Positions 37,079 through 44,925 of a stretch of 44,925 bases of DNA are shown here, piece after piece. This stretch comes from an uncultured Bacteroidales bacterium (GTDB lineage: Bacteria; Bacteroidota; Bacteroidia; Bacteroidales; Muribaculaceae). The stretch spans positions 1 to 44,925 of the forward strand of contig UQVH01000022.1 of the NCBI GenBank assembly GCA_900544535.1. The letters run 5' to 3'. Made by a program: the position numbers and the translations under genes. The notes below the pieces were generated by a model that saw nothing but the letters and a program-made list of their open reading frames with translations, ran no database searches and was not told where the DNA came from. The first letter of the stretch is position 1; each line of letters starts with the position of its first letter.

Positions 37079-40024
37079 TCATGAGGGATTCTTGCGGCAG
37101 ATGGCCTTGAAGCTGCAGAAGGTACAGCTTTCCTCTTTCAATGCCTGAGTAAAAGGCACGTCGGGATTGAAGATCTCCGCGACAGTCGAGCGGAAACGCT
37201 CGATGAACTCCTCGTTTATCGTGCGGTAATCGTCGAGGGGTTGTCCGGCATGGCGCAGCGGAGTCAGTCCGGAGGTGGAGAGAGTGCGGAAAGGATAGAT
37301 CTGAGGCCTGATAGCATCGCGGTAGCCGATCTGTTCCGCATAAGCGTTGCAATAAAACAGCAGCTGCAATATGGCCTTGCGGCGGTCTTTCATCTCAGGG
37401 TCGAAAAGATCGTCCATATCCTTGAAATCCGTTAGATCGCCGCCGGTTTTGTAGTCTACGATCCGCAGCAATCCCAGACCTTCGCCGTAGCGTCCCGACG
37501 GATAGATCCGGTCGATTCGGTCAATGATCTGGTATATGTTGACGCTGAGCGAGTCGGTGATGCGCATTCTGCCTCTTACCTTGTGTTCGCCGTCGATGAA
37601 GTCGAAGGGCGCAATCTTTCTCTCCTCGCGGAACATCATAGTCAGGAAGTGCTTCATCACACGCCCTAAGACCTTGCACTCCCCGACAAGCGGAGTGCGG
37701 TCACCTGCCGGATAGCGGTTGTATTTCTCATTGATGAGTTCGGTGATGACGGTATCCATCCTGACTTCGTCGCGGATAAACGAGTCGAGAATCTCCGAAG
37801 TGATCTTGACTTCATCGCGGTCGCCGCGCAGTTCCTTGTAGAGGCGTTCGGCGACGGCATGCATGATGTCGCCGTAGGTTCCGGAATCCATGTAGTCCAT
37901 CACTTCCTCGTCGAGATCAAGGCCGCAGACACGTTGGAGATAGAAGGAAAGTGGACAATTGATATAGGTGTTGATCGATGAAGCTGACAGTGTCTTTCCT
38001 CCTTCTACTGTAAACTCTTTCAGCTTCTCCATTATCTTCGGAGTCTTCACCACTGTCAGACTCTCGGCTTCCGTCATCACACTTGAGAAGGAGGCGAGAT
38101 CATGCTCAACCTCGCATTCGGGGAAGAGGTAAAGAAGCTGGGCTATATAGCGTGAGATCTCGCTGTTTTTGCCGCTGAGGGTCCGCGCGTCGTAATAGAG
38201 CCTGACGTTCGACGCACGTGAGATCAGACGGTAGAATGAGTAGGCGAAAATCGACTCCTGGAGTTCGGTCGTGGCCATTCCGTAGCTGCGTCGCAGGGAA
38301 TCGGGTATGAAAGAGCGCGAATACTGTTTCCGCGGGAAGACGCGCTCGTTCATAGAGAGGATGATCAGGTTGTCGAAGTCGAGCGCGCGGGTCTCCAGGA
38401 CGCCCATCACCTGCAATCCTTTCAGCGGTTCGCCGGTGAAGCGGATGTTGACCGACGAGATTGTCGATTGCAGCAGCTGAATGAAGGTTGTATCCTTCAT
38501 GGTGATGCTCCAGCGGGTACATGCGCTGCGGATGTTTTCGAGTTCGATCAGATAGGTGTCGAGGAAGTAGGTCTCGATCATTCTCTCGCGGTCAGCGGCG
38601 GTGAAGTTACGCAGCGTGCTCGCGAGGTTGAAGAAATAGCCGTGAACTTCCTCGATTCCGTTGGCGTCGGTCACAGGTGTGAAGATGAACGAAAGATCCG
38701 GCGCAGTCCGGGCTATCAGTGACGCCGGCACCATGTAGAGGCGTCGCGCCACCATGAGCCGCAGCAATGCGTTGCAACTCTTAGGCGCGAAACTCTGGAG
38801 CATCGGATGGGTGAGCACCGCGCGCATGTCTTCGTAGAAAAACGACCATTCGCCTCGTGAGAGCGAGCTTCGCAATTGGAGGTTTACGATGGTTGACATG
38901 AGCGAAGCCACGGCAGTATTTTTCAGCGGGAAACCCATGGTGACATTCAGGGCGCTGATCTTCGGGGGAACGGCATGGACCATCGGGATGAAGAGGCTCT
39001 CGTCAGGGAGCACCACGGCGGTGTCGATGGCATCGTCAGGTTCCGGAATCCGTCCGTCAGCAAGCCATTCCTCCAGCTGGCGTCCCGCCAGTTTGGTCTG
39101 GCCGAAAGCGCTCGGCACACCGGTGATATGTATCTTCGGGAAATCCGGATTTTCATGGAAAAGCTTGCCGAGATCGTAGAGAGAGGGAAAGCATCCGACA
39201 TTGTTCTGCATGAACAGGGCCGCGCGGTTGCCTTTGGCGCGGAATGCCGGGGAGGCCATGTCCCAGTAGAAGTCCGCACAGCCGCGGGCCTTGAGCTTTT
39301 CGAAAATCCTGATCTCCGACAAGGTCAGTACATTGAAGCCGACGAATATATAGCGTTTGAACGGCAGATCGCGGTCTCCTCCCTTGCTCAGCAGATCGAC
39401 GGCGTTGCGGGCAAACATGCCGCGGGTGGCCATGCCGTTGTCGAGCAAGCGTTTGTGGAAACGCTCGAAGAGTTCGTCAAGCACCTCCCAGAGCTGAAGA
39501 AATTTGGATTCGAGCGGGGTGGGGGTGCTGTGGATGTGGTTCCAGAACTCGTCGGGGCTTGTGTGGACAAACTTCTCCCCCCAGTAGCGGTTGATGATCT
39601 CGATCTGCTCCTCCGTTAGATAGTTGGCGCTGACTTCGCGGAACCGCTGGAGGTTGACAAACAGCTTGTGTGGATCGACAAGATAGAGATCCACATCATT
39701 GAAATCGCTGAGAAGCATCTCTCCCCAAAAGAGGAAGCGGTCGAAGTCGGCTACGTTCTCGCCGCTCAGCGCGCGGTATTCGTTGTAGAGAATGAAAAGC
39801 TGGTCAAGACGCGGGGCTTCGGTGAGAGCCGAGAAACTGCGTGTCACCTCCGCGATCGTGGCTATCTCAGGCATCAGAAAAGGTCGGCCGTCAGCCTCGG
39901 CTGCTAAATAATGTGTGAAAAACACCCCGCTTCGCTTGTTGGGAAAGACAAAGCAATAATCCTGAAGATTGCCTGATTCATTGGCGGCGTAGACGGCGGC
40001 CACCTGGCGGAGAAATGGTGTCAT
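37079..40024 (-). CDS. AddB-like PD-(D/E)XK nuclease
   Basis: This 981-residue protein resembles the AddB/RexB subunit of bacterial DNA-end resection complexes. The N-terminal two thirds form an inactivated helicase-like region (NKRSGVFFTHYL near 29-40; LPDESLFIPMVHAVP near 339-353; ALDFDNLIILSMNERVFPR near 547-565). The C-terminal nuclease has SASSINTYINCPLSFYL near 680-695, His722, Asp838 and the DYK motif at 857-859. Four Cys (690, 967, 970, 976) make the iron-sulfur staple typical of AddB-type nucleases. The helicase partner AddA is not in the window. It is 13 bp after holB. Confidence 0.9.
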   Translation of the reverse strand: MTPFLRQVAAVYAANESGNLQDYCFVFPNKRSGVFFTHYLAAEADGRPFLMPEIATIAEVTRSFSALTEAPRLDQLFILYNEYRALSGENVADFDRFLFWGEMLLSDFNDVDLYLVDPHKLFVNLQRFREVSANYLTEEQIEIINRYWGEKFVHTSPDEFWNHIHSTPTPLESKFLQLWEVLDELFERFHKRLLDNGMATRGMFARNAVDLLSKGGDRDLPFKRYIFVGFNVLTLSEIRIFEKLKARGCADFYWDMASPAFRAKGNRAALFMQNNVGCFPSLYDLGKLFHENPDFPKIHITGVPSAFGQTKLAGRQLEEWLADGRIPEPDDAIDTAVVLPDESLFIPMVHAVPPKISALNVTMGFPLKNTAVASLMSTIVNLQLRSSLSRGEWSFFYEDMRAVLTHPMLQSFAPKSCNALLRLMVARRLYMVPASLIARTAPDLSFIFTPVTDANGIEEVHGYFFNLASTLRNFTAADRERMIETYFLDTYLIELENIRSACTRWSITMKDTTFIQLLQSTISSVNIRFTGEPLKGLQVMGVLETRALDFDNLIILSMNERVFPRKQYSRSFIPDSLRRSYGMATTELQESIFAYSFYRLISRASNVRLYYDARTLSGKNSEISRYIAQLLYLFPECEVEHDLASFSSVMTEAESLTVVKTPKIMEKLKEFTVEGGKTLSASSINTYINCPLSFYLQRVCGLDLDEEVMDYMDSGTYGDIMHAVAERLYKELRGDRDEVKITSEILDSFIRDEVRMDTVITELINEKYNRYPAGDRTPLVGECKVLGRVMKHFLTMMFREERKIAPFDFIDGEHKVRGRMRITDSLSVNIYQIIDRIDRIYPSGRYGEGLGLLRIVDYKTGGDLTDFKDMDDLFDPEMKDRRKAILQLLFYCNAYAEQIGYRDAIRPQIYPFRTLSTSGLTPLRHAGQPLDDYRTINEEFIERFRSTVAEIFNPDVPFTQALKEESCTFCSFKAICRKNPS

Positions 40025-40037
40025 TCGCGGTGGGGAC

Positions 40038-41168
40038 TTAGAAATTTTTGATCAGAATGATCATCTTTATGGCAAAATCGAAGTTGACGATTTTTGCGTT
40101 GGCGTTTCCGGCAATGTCGGTCGCGGCGCGGTTCATTTCGGAGACGATTTTCTCGGCGTTGTTCTCGGTGATGAAGCGGGCGAAGTTCTTGCTGAACTGT
40201 GCCTCGTTGCGGTTGAGGTACAGAAGCTCCGGGACATTGAAGTTGTAGACGAAATTCTCACGTATGAGCCGTTGGGAATAGTCGTAAAATTTCACGGCCT
40301 GTTCGCGGCCGAGTGATGCCACATCGGCGCTCCACTCTTTCAGCCCCTTGACGTCGCGCTGATAGGCAAGACGCATCAGGCGCACGAAATAGTCGAAAAA
40401 CATGCGGCTGACACTTGTGGCATCCATGGTGCGCAGCGCAGAGTTGATGTCGCCGGACGCGATGTGGGCCATCGACAGAGCATCCTGAGGATCGACGGCC
40501 ATGTTTTCTGTCAGATAAGAGGCCACGGTGTCGTCGCTGAGCCGTTTCAGTTCGATCGGACGGCAGCGCGAGTAGATGGTCGGGAGTATGGCGGCGGCAT
40601 TGTCGGAGACAAGTATGAAAACTGTATCGCCGAAGGGTTCCTCGATCAGTTTGAGCAGCTTGTTGGCTGTCTGCTCGTTCATTTTTTCGGGAAGCCAGAT
40701 GATCACGGTCTTGTAGCGCGAGAGCGTTGTGGTCACCGACAGACGCTGCTCAAGAGCTGCGCTTTCGTAGACATAGATGACAGGCTGGGCATTTTTCTTT
40801 TCGAAGTATGTTGTCCAGCGGTCGAAATCCATGAACGGACTCGCACTGACAAATTCTTTGAATTCAGTCATGTAGTCGTCTGAAACCGGCTCTTTCAGTT
40901 TCTCTGTCTTTACCACCGGAAACACGTAGATGCTGTCGACATGGTTGAAATTTTCGTGTTGCAGACACGAGGGACAGCGCCCGCAGGGTTCGCCGTCGGC
41001 TGTCGGCGACTGGCAATGGAGATACTGGGAGAAAGTGCGGGCAAGCATGAACTTCCCGATGCCGGATGGACCGTGAAGAAGTATGGCGTGGGGGATCCGG
41101 CCGTCGGCCACCATGTCGCGCAACTGGCGCTTGACGTTTTCGTGTGAGGGAATCTGACTGAATTTCAT
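40038..41168 (-). CDS. holB: DNA polymerase III clamp-loader subunit delta prime
   Basis: The 376-residue AAA+ protein opens with SHENVKRQLRDMV, has the Walker A motif GPSGIGK at 33-39, a zinc module with Cys62, Cys65 and Cys68 (CGRCPSC) plus an upstream Cys52, and sensor-1 segments near LIEEPFGDTVFILVSD. The intact Walker A is closer to DnaX than to E. coli delta prime. The ending and the lack of a C-terminal tau-like extension favour delta prime. It heads the holB-nuclease-hemW operon and its promoter mirrors that of the divergent patatin gene. The mRNA would be almost leaderless. Confidence 0.9.
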   Translation of the reverse strand: MKFSQIPSHENVKRQLRDMVADGRIPHAILLHGPSGIGKFMLARTFSQYLHCQSPTADGEPCGRCPSCLQHENFNHVDSIYVFPVVKTEKLKEPVSDDYMTEFKEFVSASPFMDFDRWTTYFEKKNAQPVIYVYESAALEQRLSVTTTLSRYKTVIIWLPEKMNEQTANKLLKLIEEPFGDTVFILVSDNAAAILPTIYSRCRPIELKRLSDDTVASYLTENMAVDPQDALSMAHIASGDINSALRTMDATSVSRMFFDYFVRLMRLAYQRDVKGLKEWSADVASLGREQAVKFYDYSQRLIRENFVYNFNVPELLYLNRNEAQFSKNFARFITENNAEKIVSEMNRAATDIAGNANAKIVNFDFAIKMIILIKNF

Positions 41169-41175
41169 GATAACG

Positions 41176-41183
41176 CAAATTTA
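41176..41183 (-). promoter_or_regulatory. Promoter -7 element for holB, near-leaderless
   Basis: CAAATTTA on the plus strand reads TAAATTTG on the minus strand, a perfect TAnnTTTG that ends 7 nt before the holB ATG (41168). Transcription would begin within a few bases of the start codon. Confidence 0.6.
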
Positions 41184-41187
41184 CAAG

Positions 41188-41244
41188 AAAAACGCGAGAT
41201 TTTGGACAATCTCGTGAACCTCCGGGGTAAATTCTCGCGTTTTT
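41188..41244. repeat. Mirrored promoter region: 12-bp perfect inverted repeat
   Basis: AAAAACGCGAGA at 41188-41199 and TCTCGCGTTTTT at 41233-41244 are perfect inverted copies 33 bp apart. Each is followed outward, 4 bp later, by TAAATTTGC and a start codon. An alternative hairpin CGAGATT/AATCTCG (41196-41202/41209-41215) uses the same left arm. Confidence 0.7.
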
Positions 41245-41248
41245 ATAG

Positions 41249-41256
41249 TAAATTTG
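41249..41256 (+). promoter_or_regulatory. Promoter -7 element for the patatin-GH13-esterase genes
   Basis: TAAATTTG at 41249-41256 is a perfect TAnnTTTG. Its distance to the ATG at 41265 is 8 nt, so the transcript is nearly leaderless. The element lies inside an in-frame upstream extension, which argues against a start at 41202. Confidence 0.6.
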
Positions 41257-41264
41257 CATCCGTT

Positions 41265-42077
41265 ATGCTCGATATGTTGAAATTTTCGCGCAAGCCCTAT
41301 AAACTCGGTCTCGTCCTCAGTGGGGGAGGAGCCCGCGGTTTCGCACACGCAGGTGCTCTCCGGGCGCTTGAGGACGTAGGTATAAAGCCTGACATTGTCG
41401 CCGGAGTCAGTGCCGGATCGGTGGTCACGGTAATGTATGCTTCCGGAATGGCCCCCGAAGAGATTCTCAAAGTGTTCAGCGACGTCAAATTCGGCGATTT
41501 TGCGGAACTCGGAGTGCCTCGCGACGGCTTTTTCTCGATGGACGGCTTCAAGAAATTTCTACGCAAGCAGATCCCGTATGAGAATATTGAGGATCTGCCG
41601 TTGCCCGCAGTTGTCTGTGCCACAGACCTCGACAACAACCGGCCCGAAGCATTTACAGAAGGGCCTCTGGTCGATTGTGTGGCGGCTTCATGCAGCATAC
41701 CAATCATTTTCAAACCGGCCCGCATCAAGGGTGTGACCTACGTTGACGGCGGCGTCCTGGCCAATCTTCCGGCCTGGGCTCTCAGGGACAAGTGTAAATA
41801 TCTGATAGGCATAAACTGCAGCCCGCTTCCGGCCCGCGGCAAACCGAAGTCCATCATGGACATAGCACACCGTACCTATGATCTCCTTGTCAAAAATAAT
41901 TCACAGCAGCAGATGGAGTTGTGCGACCTCGCCATAAGTATCGGCGATGTGGCCTCCTATAAGGTCTTTAACCTGAAAGAAATAACGCGTGTGTTCCGTT
42001 CGGGTTACGACAATACTCTTCAGGCTCTGCTTGATGCGGGTTTTACCCTCCGGAGCGAGCGCCGGAAAAAGAAATAG
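41265..42077 (+). CDS. Patatin-like phospholipase, RssA-like
   Basis: The 270-residue protein starts MLDMLKFSRKPYKLGLVLSG and has the oxyanion motif GGGARG, the nucleophile Ser49 in GVSAG and the catalytic Asp161 in VDGG. It belongs to the bacterial RssA/NTE-like group of cytoplasmic or membrane-associated acyl hydrolases. An in-frame ATG 21 codons upstream (41202) was rejected because the promoter -7 element lies between the two. It leads a plus-strand set with a GH13 enzyme (21 bp on) and an esterase; the reason for the association is unclear. Confidence 0.92.
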   Translation: MLDMLKFSRKPYKLGLVLSGGGARGFAHAGALRALEDVGIKPDIVAGVSAGSVVTVMYASGMAPEEILKVFSDVKFGDFAELGVPRDGFFSMDGFKKFLRKQIPYENIEDLPLPAVVCATDLDNNRPEAFTEGPLVDCVAASCSIPIIFKPARIKGVTYVDGGVLANLPAWALRDKCKYLIGINCSPLPARGKPKSIMDIAHRTYDLLVKNNSQQQMELCDLAISIGDVASYKVFNLKEITRVFRSGYDNTLQALLDAGFTLRSERRKKK

Positions 42078-42098
42078 CGTATAATAAAACCATTCAAT

Positions 42099-43808
42099 AT
42101 GGACAGAAAACCGATCATTTATCAGCTTTTGCCAAGACTTTTTACTAATACCAACCGGAACTGCATTCCCAACGGGACATACAAGCAGAACGGTTCCGGC
42201 AAATTCAATGACATAACCGAGGCTGTCCTTTCGGGCATAAAGGAACTCGGCGTGACACACGTCTGGTACACCGGTGTCATTGAACACGCGACCAAGACTG
42301 ATTACAGTGCGGATGGCATCACCCCCGACAATCCGTATGTGGTCAAAGGTCAGGCAGGATCGCCCTATGCCATCAAGGATTACTATGATGTCGATCCCGA
42401 TCTTGCCGTCAACGTAGACAAGCGTATGGCGGAGTTTGAGGCTTTGGTCTCGCGTACCCATGACGCCGGACTCGACGTCATTATCGACTTTGTTCCAAAC
42501 CACACCGCCCGCTCCTATCACAGCGACGTGAAGCCGGCAGGAATCAAGGATCTCGGCGAGGACGACAATCCCGAAATGTTCTTTGACCCGAATAACAATT
42601 ACTATTATATTACCCGTCAGCTTTTCGCCCCCTCTGTCGACATGGGCAGCGGCAAAAAGGCCTACATTGAATTTCCGGCCAAAGCTACCGGCGACGACTG
42701 TTTCTCGGCTTTCCCCGGTGTCAACAACTGGTATGACACCGTAAAGCTCAACTATGGTCGTGATCCGGGCAACTGGAGCACCCACTATTCTCCTGTGCCC
42801 GACACATGGATGAAGATGCTCCACATCCTGCGCTTCTGGGCCTCGAAAGGTGTCGATGCTTTCCGCTGCGACATGGTCCACATGGTGCCTCTTGAATTCT
42901 GGCAGTGGGCTATTCCCAATGTCAAGGACCGCTATCCGCATGTCAAGTTCATCGCCGAGCTTTACGACATTCACATCTACCGCGATTTTATCGAAAAGGG
43001 AGGTTTCGATTATCTTTATGATAAGGTGAATCTCTATGACACACTGCGTGCCGTACAGTGTTCGAACCACTCTGCGGCGACCATCACCAACTGCTGGCAG
43101 ACGGTCGAAGGGATTTCGCAGCACATGCTCAACTTTCTTGAAAACCATGACGAGCAACGCTTCGGCTCTAAGTTCTATGCCGGTGATCCTGCCAAAGTCA
43201 TCCCCTCGCTTGTGGTAAGTTCGATGATTTCAACCGGTCCGATGATGATCTATGCCGGTCAGGAACTCGGCGAACAGGCCACTGACAGCGAAGGTTTCAG
43301 CGGTTATGACGGACGTACCACCATCTTCGACTACTGGAGCGTGGGCACGCTGCGCCGCTGGTACAACGAAGGCAAGCCCGGCGGAGCGCTCCTCACACCC
43401 CGCGAACGGTGGTTGAGATCGAAATACTGCACCATCCTGAATCTCTGCAACCGCGAGCGTACCATCTCCCACGGCCGTTTCTTTGATCTGATGTATGTCA
43501 ACTATCATAACCCGACGCTCAATCCTCACCGTCAGTATGTCTTCATCCGCAACTGCGACGGAGAGACTCTTGTGATCGCCGCGAACTTTTCGGCTGATTC
43601 CTGCGATCTCGGTATCAATATCCCGCGTCATGCTTTCGAGATGTTCGGCATTCCCGAAGGGGAGGCTGTGGCCACCGAATTGCTCACCCGCGATCAGGAT
43701 ACCAAGCAACTGAGCAGCACTGAGCCTTTCCGCACGATGGTGCCTCCCTACGATGCTGTGGTCTGGAAAATCCGCCACCGTCAGATCAAACCTACAACCC
43801 GTAAGTGA
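42099..43808 (+). CDS. GH13 alpha-amylase family enzyme, cytoplasmic
   Basis: The 569-residue protein has all four GH13 regions: DFVPNH at 130-135, GVDAFRCDMVH with the nucleophile Asp258, FIAELYD with the acid/base Glu287, and FLENHDEQR with Asp351. It has no signal peptide, so it acts on intracellular alpha-glucans or maltooligosaccharides. A C-terminal beta domain follows (near 470-560). Subfamily and product specificity cannot be fixed by eye. The stop overlaps the next gene's GTG by four bases (GTGA). Confidence 0.92.
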   Translation: MDRKPIIYQLLPRLFTNTNRNCIPNGTYKQNGSGKFNDITEAVLSGIKELGVTHVWYTGVIEHATKTDYSADGITPDNPYVVKGQAGSPYAIKDYYDVDPDLAVNVDKRMAEFEALVSRTHDAGLDVIIDFVPNHTARSYHSDVKPAGIKDLGEDDNPEMFFDPNNNYYYITRQLFAPSVDMGSGKKAYIEFPAKATGDDCFSAFPGVNNWYDTVKLNYGRDPGNWSTHYSPVPDTWMKMLHILRFWASKGVDAFRCDMVHMVPLEFWQWAIPNVKDRYPHVKFIAELYDIHIYRDFIEKGGFDYLYDKVNLYDTLRAVQCSNHSAATITNCWQTVEGISQHMLNFLENHDEQRFGSKFYAGDPAKVIPSLVVSSMISTGPMMIYAGQELGEQATDSEGFSGYDGRTTIFDYWSVGTLRRWYNEGKPGGALLTPRERWLRSKYCTILNLCNRERTISHGRFFDLMYVNYHNPTLNPHRQYVFIRNCDGETLVIAANFSADSCDLGINIPRHAFEMFGIPEGEAVATELLTRDQDTKQLSSTEPFRTMVPPYDAVVWKIRHRQIKPTTRK

Positions 43809-44869
43809 AAGCAATGAACTGTTCTGTATTATATAAGGTGGCGATCGTTTTCGCTACCTTGTTTTTTTCAGTGGAGGCTGATGGTGCGGCTGTCGGCCAC
43901 CGACCGGTAGCAATCTCCGACTCTCTTAGGGAACGGATGGCGTCTGAAACAGCGGCTTTTCTTGGAGGGATGCCCGTAGGTTTGCAGGAGAGTCAGGCAA
44001 AGGCTGTACGCCGTGCGTCAGCGGGCGATTGTGAGGCTCTCAGGAATGTCCGTAATTCCCGCAATGTCGCGCCGGAGCTGCCTGAGGGGATTGTCGTGAG
44101 CGAGATCGGTACTACGATGAAAATGTTTCGTCCTGCCGCCGGTGTCGGGAGTGTCCGTCCGGCATTGCTCTATCTCCACGGTGGCGGGTGGTGTTTCGGC
44201 GGCATAAACAGTTGTGCGCGCTATTGCGCGGCCCTTGCGGCTGAGGCTGACATCGCCGTGATTGCACTCGATTATCCGCTGGCTCCCGAAAGTCCTTATC
44301 CCGCGGCTTTGAATGCCTGTGCGGAAGCCTTTGACTATCTTGTCAGCCATGCCGACAGTCTCGGCATAGATCCGCAGCGTATTTCTGTTGGAGGCGACAG
44401 CGCCGGAGGCAATCTTGCCCTTGCGCTGGCTCTTTCTAAAGGTGAGAATGGCGCTGACAGTCAGTCAATCCGTTCGCTCGTGCTGTTTTATCCCGTTGTC
44501 TATGCGGGTAACGACGGTTCGGACTCATGGCGCGCGTTCGGGGAGGGATATGGTCTTGACTCTTCGCTGATGGATGCTTTCAACAGTGCCTACATAGGCT
44601 CCACCGATGTGGAAAATCCGCTGATCTTACCGATTTTCGCCACAGACGCGAGCCTGCGGACACTTCCGCCGGTGCTGATGGTCAACGCCGAAAGAGATAT
44701 TCTTCTTGATCAGTGCAGCCGCATGGCCGAGCGCATGGAGGCCGCAGGCTGCAGCCTCCGTCGCGAAATCCTCCCCTCGACCGTCCATCTTTTCATCACC
44801 GTCCCCGGCCAACCTACCGCCTTCCGCACCGCCGTAACCCTCTCGTCCGATTTCCTCAGAGAGGAATAA
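43805..44869 (+). CDS. Secreted alpha/beta hydrolase, hormone-sensitive lipase-type esterase
   Basis: The 354-residue precursor has a signal peptide-like start (KVAIVFATLFFSVEADGA). The catalytic parts are the oxyanion HGGG at 125-128 (LYLHGGGWCFGG), Ser199 in GDSAGGN, Asp298 in AERDILLD and His328 in STVHLF, the family IV esterase pattern. A short-chain acyl ester, such as an acetylated sugar, is the likely substrate class. The GTG start used here overlaps the GH13 stop; ATG at 43814, three codons on, is an equally plausible start. The export signal contrasts with the cytoplasmic GH13 upstream. Confidence 0.88.
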   Translation: MKAMNCSVLYKVAIVFATLFFSVEADGAAVGHRPVAISDSLRERMASETAAFLGGMPVGLQESQAKAVRRASAGDCEALRNVRNSRNVAPELPEGIVVSEIGTTMKMFRPAAGVGSVRPALLYLHGGGWCFGGINSCARYCAALAAEADIAVIALDYPLAPESPYPAALNACAEAFDYLVSHADSLGIDPQRISVGGDSAGGNLALALALSKGENGADSQSIRSLVLFYPVVYAGNDGSDSWRAFGEGYGLDSSLMDAFNSAYIGSTDVENPLILPIFATDASLRTLPPVLMVNAERDILLDQCSRMAERMEAAGCSLRREILPSTVHLFITVPGQPTAFRTAVTLSSDFLREE

Positions 44870-44925
44870 AATATTATTACTGTCCGCTAAACCATAAATC
44901 AGTGAGTCCAACATCTTGAAAGGCA
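44870..44925. other. Window end, no feature seen
   Basis: The last 56 bases after the esterase stop show no convincing gene, hairpin or promoter element before the window ends. Confidence 0.6.

Noticed and set aside
41202..41264. N-terminal extension of the second patatin by 21 codons
   Set aside because: The extension contains the TAAATTTG promoter element and the inverted repeat; family alignment favours a start near the GGG motif.
41901..43157. 418-codon open frame on the minus strand opposite the GH13 gene
   Set aside because: The plus strand encodes all four GH13 motifs; the minus frame has no family features or promoter.

Overview
This window reads as a chromosome segment of a Bacteroidales bacterium, most likely a gut Muribaculaceae-like lineage (family-level placement is inference; no search was run). 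The evidence is: promoters of the Bacteroidetes type (-33 TTTG, -7 TAnnTTTG) in front of most transcription units; an almost complete lack of Shine-Dalgarno sequences; the str, S10, spc and alpha ribosomal clusters fused head to tail with no tuf and no adk; and protein families typical of the phylum (TonB-domain M56 peptidase, TIGR03915/03916 pair, AddB-like nuclease).

Region 1 (1-19300, all + strand). The 3' end of an IS30-type transposase is followed by a promoter and leader. One long translation operon then runs rpsL-rpsG-fusA-rpsJ-rplC-rplD-rplW-rplB-rpsS-rplV-rpsC-rplP-rpmC-rpsQ-rplN-rplX-rplE-rpsN-rpsH-rplF-rplR-rpsE-rpmD-rplO-secY-map-infA-rpmJ. After a second promoter come rpsM-rpsK-rpsD-rpoA-rplQ and a strong terminator. 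Genes are packed tightly except for three long untranslated gaps. These sit directly before rpsG (S7), rpsH (S8) and rpsD (S4), the three proteins that autoregulate the str, spc and alpha operons in E. coli. All three gaps can form hairpins and are candidate r-protein leaders.

Region 2 (19300-25800). A small membrane-anchored protein of unknown function; a minus-strand FHS/FucP-type sugar transporter; a 909-bp gap holding a promoter-to-terminator unit of about 410 nt that looks like a structured noncoding RNA with a 6S-like rod; transketolase; and an OmpA-family porin-like protein.

Region 3 (25800-33250). A minus-strand aldo/keto reductase-msrB pair lies divergent from a BlaI-type repressor plus M56/TonB sensor-peptidase pair, whose promoter carries a perfect dyad and a second degenerate copy. 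Next come 33-nt hairpin tandem repeats, a family 2 glycosyltransferase (-), and a radical SAM/DUF4130 pair (+) predicted to act on nucleic acid.

Region 4 (33250-44925). A patatin-like lipase overlaps a CpsB-type PHP phosphatase tail to tail. A secreted GDPD-fold protein lacks several canonical catalytic residues. A minus-strand operon holB-addB-like-hemW is transcribed divergently, from a pair of mirrored near-leaderless promoters, against a second patatin, a cytoplasmic GH13 enzyme and a secreted HSL-type esterase. No tRNA, rRNA or CRISPR array was seen.
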